From assembly GCA_003008705.1 (NCBI GenBank), contig PDUO01000040.1, positions 62,001 to 126,000 on the forward strand: DNA of 64,000 nucleotides, written 5' to 3'. The notes beneath the pieces were generated by a model, which made no database searches, was not told the origin of the DNA, and saw only the letters and a list, made by a program, of their open reading frames with translations. Within the stretch, counting starts at the first letter, position 1, and every line of letters begins with the position of its first letter. The translations under genes were made by a program, and so were the position numbers. The stretch is from Pezicula radicicola. Taxonomy: Eukaryota > Ascomycota > Leotiomycetes > Helotiales > Dermateaceae. Positions 23,676 to 34,440 of the stretch are shown one piece after another.

Positions 23676-26600
23676 CTAACCAGATATCATTCCCTCTGCC
23701 TCACTTCCATCAACACAAAACATCCAAAATCCATGTAATACGAACCCCGCCCATGTAATCAACGGCTCAGTCTGATCAGGATCGAGTTTCCGGACGGCTT
23801 TTCTGAACGCTGTTGCCATGTTCACCCATTCAATGTTCTTTTTCTCTTTGTTTCTATCCTCGTTTCTATCCTCGTTTCCATCCTCTTCTCCATCTCTTTC
23901 TTCATCACTTTCGCCATCGCTTTCTTCATCACTTTCTTCCCCCAGAAGCCCCCTTAACCTCCTTATCTGTTTCTCAAAAGCTTTAAAGAAACCAGACGAA
24001 AACCTCGCTCCAATATGATCATGAATAGGCCAAAGCGTCGAAATAATAGAACCAGCACCGGAATACAAAAACGCAGGTACAAGACCCATCACCTCATCGC
24101 CTGCCTTGATATCTGTTAAGCCTCCCGAGCAAGCTATGAGGTTGAGATGAACACCTTGTTGGATACGGAGGGCGAAAACTTCGCGGGCTGTTAAATGGGA
24201 TTGTTCTTCTCTTTCTTGAACCTCCTCGCATCCCTGTTGATTTTCTTCTATTTTGTTGGATGAAAGCGAAGGAAATTGGAGACTGTGATCCAAAGGATTC
24301 TTGCTATCCCACATACAATGCGTATGTATATGCAAGAGTCTAGAATATTGAGCCTGTTCGAGAAACCTGAATTTGGAAGCAGAGCCATCTATCATTGGCG
24401 AGGAATTAAAGTGCGCTGCTAGTTCTCTTATGTTTTCTCGTCCAGAGAAATAATTTCTTTCGTCTGTGGCTTCAATACCGGAGATGAACTGCGGATTAAT
24501 GGGACCGAGTGAGTCGGCTGCGTATTGGGAGGCTAGATAACAGGTTCGCATGAGAGAATGACTGTATGCGTATACTATTGGATTTCGATGGATCAGGGTT
24601 TCTCCTTCGACTTCTAGGGCATGTAAGGGTAATCGATGAAGGAAATCTGTTGGAGAGAACACGAGGAGTTCATCCTCTTGGGTTCGTGAAGCGAGTGGTG
24701 CTACGAGGCTACCGCAAACTTCGTTGAAAGAGGTTCTGTTATATTTCTTTGCAATTGCTGGAACCTCGTCTCCTTCTGGATCACTCAGACATTTGGTTAT
24801 CCAAGCTGTAACATCTTGAATGTTTATTGGGATGATATCGACTGTTGGCGTTTCTCCTGCTCGTGCTGTTAGGAGGAGAAGTTGCCCTTGGCCGATCATT
24901 GCTGGGACGAAAATCCAATCTACGAGCACCACTGGTACGTGTATTCCTGCGCTGATATCTTCAATCTCGCTGAGTTCTATGGGCGTCCCTTCACGCAAAT
25001 TAATGAGTTGTCGTAATGGTTGGTATTGTTTCATCTTCTTCCTATGATCATCGAGCTGACGCCGGAGATGAAAACGGTCTTTTGCTTCTGCTTTGTCGAT
25101 ACTATTCTGCAAGTCAATCATCTCCTGATATATCTGTCCGACTTCTTTAGACGCCAGAATCTTCTTGACAAGACCAGGCGGACTTGGACGATACATCCCA
25201 ATTGCCATTGCTAGTAAGCGATTTTTATATTTCTGTACCTGATTCCACAGCGTCTTGATCTCCTCTTCGGTAAGTGGGTCAGGTCCCGCTAATAATAATT
25301 GAAGAGAATGTTGTATAGTTGTGTAGCTCTGCTGTTGTTTAGCTTGTTCTTCGCGTTTCTTAATCCCATCAAGTCCATCTGCCCAAGAAGCCTCTCGGTC
25401 ACCAGCAGAGAGTATATCATCTGCCTCTGCAAGCCACTGCAGACCTTGTTCCCGAAGTTGACGCATTTGATCATCAATCGGAATCTCCATGGAGATACTG
25501 GCTGATAGCTTCCCATATACCTCGACCTCTTGATCTGTCAATGCCGAACGGCTCGAGAGAATTTTTAATATTGAAAGTCTTCTTATCTTGCACCAATAAA
25601 TAGTAGCCAGCAAACGTTGTTGTACGGCAATCTGTCCAAGATTATTACTTTGGCGATGACCATCCAGCGCTTTCTGGCAATACTCTTCAGCCTTTAAGGC
25701 GAAGTCCCAACAATTAAAGAGCGCCCAGGGCCCACCATTCCAGAATTTCAACATGTAGCGCCATGAGAGACCCCCGTACCAGAACGGAATCTGAGATTCG
25801 GTGTATTCCTTGAGTAATCGTGGCAGTTTGGCTTGAAGAGCAAGAAGTCGCTCAAAGTCCGCTATATCAAAATCTCGGAAACTCGAGTTCAAAGTGTGGC
25901 CCCTTCTTGTTTCGAGAAACATCACTAGCCAATACAATCGAATATTGCGTAAACCTTTCGGTGGATTGGAAAGCCAGTTGGAGAGAAGTAGAAATCGGTG
26001 ATCGGATGACTGGTCCTCCGCGCTTTTAGGTAGAAACAAGGCCTTGAATAAAGCGGAACCGTCTCGAGCTTTTAGATCTTCTTGAAGAGGAGGATGTGAA
26101 GGATTATTGCAAACTTCCTTTACTTCATTCTCCTTGAGGTCGAAAATCTCTTGAAACACGTTCAAATCAAGTGAGTTACCCCGTTCAAGGGAGTTATTCC
26201 GTACATCCTCGAAAGCCCAGTCTATCAGCATGTGCAACAGTTTTTGCGTGATCTTAATCAAATCATCTGGACCATCATGACGTCTTGATAGCTCTGATAT
26301 GGATCTTCCTTCATCAATCTCATCTTCCAACTCATATGTAGCATCGCCCACAGCTCCATCACCAGGAGCCACAACATTCGCCCAACTATGATGGAACAAT
26401 CCTCTCAATGTCGGCGCCGAATTTGACCATCGCTCCACCATTTTCTGAGCTTCTGCTACCCCTTCACTATCTCTGAGACTTGAGAGCGTCAATAGACGTC
26501 CGCGATGGAGTCGTGCCATTGTGTCAGGAGATTGAAAATCAGGATACTTGGCAAAGAATCCGTCGATCCATTCCAACTCTTTCTGGCGATCTACCAGATT

Positions 26601-27796
26601 GTAAAGGACAGTGGACTGTATGTCGTATCGATGGCCTACCAAATCACAAAGATCTTCTTGAACGTATTCATTTTCATATTCAACTCGCTGGCGGAAGGAG
26701 TAATACTTTGCAATATATCCCTGGGAACCGGTTTTCGAGGCGACCTTCAGTGTAGTTTCAGCAGCCAAATTTAACAGTTGCGTAAGCCTTCTATGACAGG
26801 TCTTTTCTGCCTGTTGCGAGATGTTTTCAATTATCTCAAGCTTTTCCAGGGGATCAGCGATGAAATTGAGTTTGACGTATTGTAGATTGAGGTATACAGG
26901 CAAGTCAACCTTTGAGGCAAGATCATTCTCGGTGCACCACTGGTCCAGAGCCAACTCACACTCAGCCGCCATCTCTTTTGCACGAGGTAAATTGTGTAAT
27001 TCGACTAGAGTATCAGTGTACCGTTGTTTAATATCTGCCTCTATGAAGCACCGATGATGGAGGTCAGGAAGATGAGCAAGTAGATCGAGAATTTCGTCTG
27101 CCATTCCGGAACGCTTCTCTAATGGAGTTCTACTAAGTTCAGCTCGATATACAAGGAGAGCTTCCTTGATCATGCCGCGTTCGATGAGTGAGATGCGGAG
27201 ATCCGTGAGACCTTGCCAGGGAATCCGAGCTTGGACTGGTCTTGGGATCATTGCAAGTTCTGGAGCATCAAACTTCGTAGCTAGTTTGACAAATGTCCAT
27301 ACTATGTGCTGTCGATTTGCACATGTTACCTAATTCGGAATTAATTATTAAATCATGCAAAGGTAGAGGGCAGACGAACATGTATATCCGAATATTTAGA
27401 TACTGGCAGGTCCCAGAGCCACTGCCTGGTTCTCTCAAGCTCAGCAATCGCAGGTTCAAGTATGCCTTTGTGTCGGGTCATGACTAATACCCTGTGCAGC
27501 GCCAATAAACGCCATTCAGGTCGATCAAGTACGTCTTGATCATGTTTACGATCTTGAAGTGGCCTTTCCAAGAGTCGATAAAGCTCACCGTATCGGCCAT
27601 GTTCCAAATATAAGTTACTCCATTCAATTAGAACAACAGGAACCTCCTTTACAGAAGCTAAGTCATGCTTGAATACGGCTAGAGCATCCTCATATCGACC
27701 AATTTTCTTCAACCATATGGCGCGCTCAAGTAAGATGATTGATTCAGGATCAAGTGACGGATAGAGGGAGGTACTCAAACCTAGGTAATTAGCCAT
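23676..27796 (-). CDS. TPR-CHAT caspase-like protease
   Basis: Two exons, 27796-27380 and 27329-23676, joined by a 50 nt GTTCGT...TTAG intron in phase; 1356 residues. The start at 27796 is the first ATG in frame. The N-terminal two thirds are helical repeat; TPR-like units are visible, for example LKKIGRYEDALAVFKHDL and LEHGRYGELYRLL. The C-terminal CHAT domain (clan CD cysteine peptidase, separase-like) begins about residue 1000. The catalytic pair is visible: His1143 in LLHIHTHC and Cys1206 in LIACSGG, followed by GDEVMGLVPAFLYSGAGSII and STLWPIHD, the standard CHAT end. A run of Glu/Asp/Ser/Asn lies at about 1268-1303 inside the last part of the domain. It is transcribed divergently from the gene at 28128. 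Substrate unknown; in other fungi such genes can sit beside pore-forming effectors. Confidence 0.9.
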
Positions 27797-28127
27797 CCTG
27801 AACCTTTGTCGTCGCTGAGGCAAAACGAGAACAAAATATCAGAGCAGAAGAGAGAGGTTGATGCCTAGTTTCTGTCAAGCAAGGAGGGAAGGTGCATAGG
27901 CGCTAAGCCTTATTTGATGGTGGTCACGCTGCATGCGTCCTCAAGAAACTCCGAAGTTACACGAGCTGGAAGCTGAATAAATAAGTGAGACACGCCTCCA
28001 ACCACAGCAGCTGAAGACCACTTCTCGACTCAGCACAATAATCTAAAGATTTTGCTAAGTTACATCTCCCATTACTGACATTGCCTGGTTTACCTTATCA
28101 GATACTTCCTGAAGAGCGAAAGGCAAA
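27797..28127. promoter_or_regulatory. Shared divergent promoter of CHAT gene and its neighbour
   Basis: Only 331 bases separate the two start codons, so both promoters must lie here. There is no other frame of note, and this head-to-head spacing suggests co-regulation. Confidence 0.6.
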
Positions 28128-29349
28128 ATGGATCCATCTTCCCTCTCAAGTGACCCTGAGGCACTCTCCAAACCCACCAGCGCAGGAGCAACAGAGGCCA
28201 AAATATCTACCAAAACCTTAGAAGAAGAAGCTCAAACAGATCCAGGCAACCAAGCTTCTCCCAATCACTCTTTCAATTTCACTATCCCCCTCTCCATCGA
28301 CACCAACCAAGATACATATCTAAGCCACTCCCCAGCCCAAACAAACACCAGCGAGGAAGAACTCTTCCCACGAGAAGTAATCGCCACTACAATTGGATCC
28401 ACAAACCTAAAAGCCGAACTCGGACGACCAATTAAACTAGGAACATTCAATGACCTACCAGCATACCTACTATGTACAAAATTCACATTCCAAAGAATCA
28501 ATACCGGATCATTTTATAGAGTTCAAGCTGCAGATGTGACGATTGTATTTGAAGATGCTCAGGATGCTCAGAATGCTCAGAATGGAAGTAGTGGTTCTGA
28601 TAAGAAGGTTCGTGAGAAAGGCAAAGTGAAAGGGAAAGGGAAAATAGCTAGTGATTCTAGAGGCAAGCATCCTGCGGTAGCAGCTTGGTATCCGAGTTTA
28701 TTTGAAGGAGATGTATCGACTGAGGTGGTGAGCAGTACTGTTGAAGGATCCCTTGGTGCATCTTACCTAGGAGCTGGAGCAAATGTGAAAGGAGGACGGA
28801 CTAAAACATCGGTATGTCTATCTCATTTCCTTTGATCTTCGTGACCTTACCCCCTCTCTCCTACCACTCTCCTAGCTCATCTAAAAGTTCTAACCCTATT
28901 TCTTCTTCCAACCTTAGATATCAACAAGCCGCGTCACAGTACACGGAGTACGAGGCGGTGGTCGACACTTAAACGCCATAACCTGGACCATAGAAGAAGA
29001 CCGAATAGCCAAAAAAGGTATCCCACGTAATATATCACTACCACTCATTATCACCCACCAAAACCAAAGAAACCGTTTCCGCGCTTGTGTCACTGTAAAG
29101 GCACAATTTGGTTTTTGGAGGGGAGCACTGGCTCGCAATGTGCCTGTACTGGGTCGGAACGATGAACCTCTTTTCTTTGACCCGGAAGCTTTGGCGTCGA
29201 TGGCGAGAATAGGCGTTGAGAAGGGTCCGGATGGGAGGTTGATTGCAGAGGAGGTGGGGTGTCTTGATAAAGTTGATTTAAGAGTGTGGAGCTCTTTTGT
29301 GATGGGGGAGGGGCAGGAGCCGCAACGGGATGTGGAAGAGGGTAGTTGA
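28128..29349 (+). CDS. Beta-rich protein of unknown function, divergent partner of CHAT protease
   Basis: Exons 28128-28811 and 28918-29349 (GTATGT donor, CCTTAG acceptor), 371 residues. The first 90 residues are Ser/Thr/Glu-rich and probably disordered. A folded part begins at FPREVIATTIG and KLGTFNDLPAYLLCTKFTFQRI. A Lys/Gly linker follows at about 160-185, then a Ser/Thr/Gly stretch, STEVVSSTVEGSLGASYLG plus AGANVKGG and TSISTSRVTVHGVRGG, spanning the exon join, in which small and polar residues alternate as in membrane beta-hairpins. After that come ITWTIEEDRIAKKGIPRNI and CVTVKAQFGFWRGAL, a pattern I recall from unnamed ascomycete proteins. No signal peptide or transmembrane helix. An effector activated by the neighbouring protease is a hypothesis, not an identification. 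Confidence 0.75.
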
Positions 29350-30270
29350 TGTTATCCACGGCCATACTCGTAGTGGATGAATCTCATACAATCTGCGACT
29401 CATAAAACTGTAAAGAACCTATAAAAAAACAGCTCACCAAAGAAAATCCCATTTTTCTAAAAGCCGAGCTCGCTTAAAATACACTCTTATTAGCATCCCA
29501 CACTTCAGTCTCACTCACTCCACCACTTTGTTGTAACTGCTGCTACAAAGTACTTATACACTATACTAGAAATTTGGGATGCCCAGAAATGAAGTCACTG
29601 TTATGCAATTATGTTTAAGAGTTGTAAATCACAGTTAGGCATATTGTAGTAACTTACCTACTTAGCTTGGGTAATTCACTTGTTTTCTATAACTCACCCG
29701 TGTAAATTTCCTAAATTAGTATACTCTGTATTTTTGGTACTTTGGTGCACCAGACATCCTAACTTTAATTTACACGGCGAGGTACTCTACCATTATGTAT
29801 CAAAGCTACCAACAAACCAAATCATCTTTGATACTGGAGCGTTTGAACATGGCGGAGTATATCTAGCAGCATTAGAACATTTTCTTGTGGTTTTTGTATA
29901 TCATACCTCACAGACAGGATCAAGAGATGGCATGCTATGCAGCACGAGGTTTTAAGCGCACGTAAATCTTGATGGGCTGGGCCCTATCATTTCTAGTACG
30001 CGACATCTATCTGTCTACGCCTGTAATCAATATTATAAGCCAACAATGAATGCACAAGATCCCAGCCAGCCATGCAATCCGTCATGTCCATCCGTCCATC
30101 CGTTCATACTCCGCCATTTTGCGATATTGACTCCATCAACTCCAAAAATCAAATCCGAGGTCCCAAAATCTATGCCGTCCCTCCCAAAATATGCTGCAAC
30201 GGGGTGCTGTACTTCTAATATCTCCACGCTAATCATTTGTCGACAAAACACTCAAACCTAGTTATTTGAT
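29350..30270. other. Intergenic
   Basis: AT-rich, with no motif-bearing frame. It lies between the 3' ends of two convergent genes. Confidence 0.45.
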
Positions 30271-32276
30271 TTACACCCCTTCATTTATTATCACCCACCT
30301 CTTATCTGCCTCCTTCCCTGAATCAGCTGTTCGCTTGGCGATTGTCTCCAATGTCCCCTTGATGGCGGCACCAGTCTGCTTTGGAAACTTCTTCTTCAGA
30401 ACTTCAATGAGGCCGACCTTACTAAGATCGCTACCGGAAACTTCGCGCTTAAAGTCCTCCATCGCGTCAGCTGTGATCATCTTTTTTTGACCCTTTTCAG
30501 CCTTGTGAGGTTTGGCTGTGGCAGTTGCTGATGGTTGCGAGGATTGAGTGCCGGAGAAAAATGGTTTGACGGGTTTGGTAGAAGTTGTGGCTGGCATGTT
30601 GAAGAGGGTATTCGTGGACTTGTTGGGCTGCAGTGGGACTCGAGGTGGATCCATATTTCCGGGCGTGGAGATGGGTGTAGGTTCCCAGTATTGTGTCGAT
30701 AACGGATCAATTGACTTGACTTTTGGGTCTGGAAAGAAATTAGTACAAAAACACATGGCCCTATCCCAATTGACTTACCACTAAGCATGATTTCCATTCT
30801 GTACGCCACCATCTTCACATTTGTGTTCCGTCTCCGCCTGTCCTCCCAGCATAAACCAGTAGAAACGGGCTCGAGATCACCCTGTGGAGCCATGCCCATT
30901 CTCCTCGATTGCGGATTTTCATCGTTCTCGTCATCAAGGAATCCATCCATATCTTCCATATCATCTAGCCCTTCTTCATCTTCATCACCATCAGAGTTAC
31001 AGTCGTCTGCATCCTCATCCTCTACCCATTCGGCTTCCGAGTCGTAATCATAATTCGTATTTGGCAAATCTCGTCTCTTAAAGTTACGTGCTAGCTTCGA
31101 GATACTCGATACTGGCCGACTGGTGTAAGTGCCTACATATGGAGGGCGAACGTCCTCTGCGAAATGCAAGACTTTCACAGGAACCTTTCGAAGCAGCTCG
31201 TCTCTTCTCTTGATCTTCATATTTTGGGAGTCCGTCGTTAGATCAATTGGGCGTGATGAATTGCCATCAAGGTCCGCCATGATCTCTCTGACAGTTGTGC
31301 AACGCTTGCCGCGTATTCTCAAATCGCTGCCAGGCAAGTGAAAGAGGGACACAGCGTCAAAAGCTAGATGGTTACCAGAAATTTGGTTCTGCAGAATGTA
31401 GTTATCCAGCGTATTCTGTATCGCATCCAAGGCCTCTTCGTCCCGCTCAAACCGAATAATTGGCGCCATTGTGACTTCGGGCTTCAAAAAGAATTCGGGG
31501 AAGGTCTTGTCATAGACAGACTTATTTTTAGATTTGCAAGGCGTTGTTTGTAATGCTGGGCTAGCAGCTGGCGCCTCCAAGTTGCTGGGAGCGGAGGGTG
31601 CAGGACTCATCGAATCTCTCGAACTTACGCTGCCTCTACGAGCTGGTTTCCCAAAGAAAGCAGAGAGTGTTGGCTGGCTCTTCTCCTTTTTCTTTTTCTC
31701 TTCTTCGATTCGCTTCTTTTGTTCCTCCTTGTCCTTCTTCTCCTGCTCTTTCTTGCGCCTCTTCTCTTCCTTAGCTGCCTTTTCGGCTTCCGCAGCCAGA
31801 CGCTTCTCTTCCTTCTCGGCTTCTTTCTTCTTTCGCTCCGCTTCCTTTTCTGCTCCCTTCTGCTCCTTCTCCGCAAGTCTCTGTGCCTTCTCACGCTCCT
31901 TCTTTTCTTTCTCCGCAGCCTTCTCCTGATCTCGAATCTGCTTGTTGATGCGCTCCATCTCCTTCTCTACGAAGGTCAATTTCGGCTTCTTGGGAGGTGG
32001 TTGGGGCGAGGCAATTGAAACCGCAGGAGCTGAGGCTATTGGAGAAATTGTTGACGAAGGGGCTTCGGTACGGGAAGGTGTAGATGGTCCAGCATCTGCC
32101 ATCGAGGCAGCTTCTTCCGTTCTGATACTCACGGGCGTGGGCAGCGATGATTGGGGCGAATTATCTGCCTTCATCTGTTCAGGTTTGGGAATTGAATTGT
32201 ATGAATGCTGATCAGGACCAAAAGACTCGTCGTAATCCCTCTTCGGACCTCGAGCAGGCGGTTGGGCGAGTGACAT
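30271..32276 (-). CDS. Chromatin assembly factor 1 large subunit (CAF-1 p150 / Rlf2-like)
   Basis: Exons 32276-30779 and 30728-30271, 50 nt intron, 651 residues; start at 32276 is the first ATG in frame. CAF-1 deposits new H3-H4 behind the replication fork by binding PCNA. Domain order: disordered Ser/Pro N-terminus, a long Lys/Glu/Arg coiled region (KER) at about 125-195, a PCNA-binding PIP box QPTLSAFF at 201-208, a conserved CAF1A block with RPPYVGTY (R377) and DYDSEAEWVEDEDADD, an acidic stretch to about 450, and after the intron a C-terminal winged-helix region with DLSKVGLIEVLKKKFPKQT, expected to bind DNA. All marks of the family are present and in order. Confidence 0.93.
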
Positions 32277-33190
32277 GGTCGCGATTGAGGCAGGAGGGGG
32301 GGGCTTAAATAGTGGCAGATATTGAAACACTCATTCACGACTGACGAGATAAAGAAAGGGAATTCCAGCAGTTTCGGGGCGATACTAATAGAAAGGGAGG
32401 TTGTCTTAGTGTTGAGGTGAGTTGAGGTTGTGCGTTCGTGGACAAACGCGAGAACGCGAACGCGTAAAGAAGACCCAGGCCACTAAAGTTTAAGTGGGTT
32501 CAATTAGGGAAGGGGGCGCGTGCCTGAACCTCAAGGCTGAAAGGGTCTGATCGAGCCTCCTTTTTATCTGAAGCATCCTCCGCTATTGTACATCTACCCG
32601 TATCGCGACAACAAAGAGAATAAAACCTCAGTACGTATAATGCGATACGAAGTCCTAGGTAGACTATCGCTATTCGAACATGAAATCCCTCCTACCTAGT
32701 TATAGTTTTAATATCGTACGAATTGCTTTGCAGAAGACCATTTTAATTCGGGATATATTAACGTATCAGGGACCATCAGGATGGTTCACTTCAAATCAAG
32801 TAAGTTGCTCAAACTCAACTCTAACTCTTGTATCTCAATACCCAGACAGCTATTTAAACGATATCCTACAAAGTAATTAACACGGCTCCCTCAGAATTTC
32901 CTATTCTAGTCAACACCATTGGGGATATGCACCTAGCAAAGATCCATATCAAGCGTCGCTTCAGTCAGCAAAGCACAGCACACAAGAGGGAAATCGTGCT
33001 CGTCTGTGATTGTGTAACACCAATATATATCCACCTCTGAGAAGTATAACATCAAATTCGACTCCAGGGATTCATATCCCCAAGAGTTAGCTCACCTTAG
33101 CAGGACGTCCGTCTTTGTCGATATATTCACCTTCTCAACAACCCATTTCATTCCAGACATCACTCACACAGCACATTTCCATCAAAGACA
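32277..33190. other. Intergenic containing an inverted-repeat element
   Basis: Promoter side for both flanking genes (CAF-1 on minus, kinase-like on plus). Apart from the element at 32714-32885 nothing coding is seen. Confidence 0.5.
32714..32885. mobile_element. MITE-like element (copy 2)
   Basis: Begins TCGTACGAATTGC after a TA (32712-32713) and ends AAGTAATTAACACGG, whose reverse complement starts CCGTGTTAATTAC, matching the ends of the copies at 39.4 and 48.1 kb. The expected TA on the right has become CT. Internal words CTTCAAATCAAGTAAGTTGC and CTATTT are shared with the other copies. Confidence 0.65.
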
Positions 33191-34440
33191 ATGGCTCTGC
33201 GTCTTGGGACCACTCTTCGTGGGAGCAAATACTCATTTCGTCTGGTTGAAAAACTTGGCGATAAGACTGTCTTCAGCCCTGTGTTCAAGGCCGAGGTCTT
33301 GCCTGGCGTTCAATCTCTTCTCCCAAAAAATCGATGGTACGTCTACAACTCAGTTGCATGTAGGAGTCTATGCTAATTCTCATACTAGGGCTGTTGTGAA
33401 AAGCGCCGATCTTGAAAATCAGACCCAGGTGGACTGCCTCGTAAAGGAATACAAGTATTACAAGAAGCCTTCTATCGAATCGTCTAGGAACTTCCGAAAG
33501 TTGTGTGACATTATCAACGACCCTATAGGTTGGACGGCTCAAAAGCCCTTCTGTCTAGCCTTTGAATGGATGGATACGACTCTGGCGGAGGTTCCTTTCG
33601 AGGAACACATGAAAGATCTTGTATTAGTCGCAAATATTGTTAAGGTATGCTTGGAAGCATTTGTCGAGCTAGAAAAAGAGCACCTTGTTTATTCAGGTAT
33701 ACTATTCACCCCTTAAGAGTTCTATCGTAATTTACTAAGCAGAGTAGACTTAAAACCTGCGAATGTTCTTATATCTAGCGTTGACGGGCTGTCTAAAGTC
33801 AAAATCGGAGACTTAGGGTTAGGTACGAAGCATGCATTGTAGAATTGGGTTACACTAATTTTCCATAGCTGGACCAGAGGGCGGCAATCCACGCTGGGTT
33901 CAGCCCGAAGCATTTCGTGCTCCTGAGGTCTGGACAGGGGTGAGCTGCTTCCATAAAGCCGATGTATGGTCTATTGCTGCTATGGTTAGTTGCCGGCCTC
34001 TAATTCTTACCTAAATTTGCTAAGGAAGGAAGATATTTCAACGGTTTGATCCCAACATCCTAGGCAATGCCGACAACATCGACAAGAAGCTTATTCACCC
34101 AATGGCATGGTGCCTAGCGAAGATTATACTCCTTTTCGATCCATCCTGTAGCTCGATTCCTCCTCCTGTCGTCAATAAGAGCTTACAGGCCTATTTCAAG
34201 TTAGCCCAAAATCTTACGACAACACAAGCAGAGGAGGATTCGGACGAATTACTTTTGCAGATTCCTTCATTTGAGGTATGGGCGGATCTAGCTATAGACG
34301 CCAGCATCCCGAAGGTAGTGCTAGACGTTATACGCCTTTTGGCCGTTCCTAACCCGACGAACAGACCTTCGGCTCTGCAAGCTCTTCAATCACCCGAATA
34401 TAAAGCCCTCCAGAAAGCTGCCGCCGCGTATGGAACCTAG
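33191..34440 (+). CDS. Kinase-like protein, fungal non-canonical family
   Basis: Five exons, 33191-33336, 33389-33696, 33745-33822, 33869-33984 and 34033-34440, all in phase, 351 residues. Kinase layout can be followed: an N-lobe YSFRLVEKLGDKTVFSPVFKAEV in place of a Gly-rich loop, the beta-3 lysine in WAVVKSAD, hinge-like CLAFEWMDTTL, catalytic loop HLVYSVDLKPANVL, DLG instead of DFG in KIGDLGLAG, activation-end WVQPEAFRAPEVW, and FHKADVWSIAAM. Asp, Lys and Asn of the catalytic loop are kept, but the HRD Arg and the Gly-rich loop are not. The last exon (IFQRFDPNILGN to the end) is the C-lobe, with NPTNRPSALQAL as the usual final helix. Activity is uncertain; the protein may be weakly active or a pseudokinase. 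Confidence 0.82.

Noticed and set aside
28128..29349. Direct assignment of the CHAT partner as a gasdermin.
   Set aside because: I could not identify gasdermin-specific motifs in it; only the genomic arrangement and a hairpin-like pattern point that way.
31534..32018. Long open frames on the plus strand with Phe/Ser/Leu-rich translations.
   Set aside because: They are antisense to the Lys/Glu-rich coiled region of the CAF-1 gene, whose codons give such shadows.
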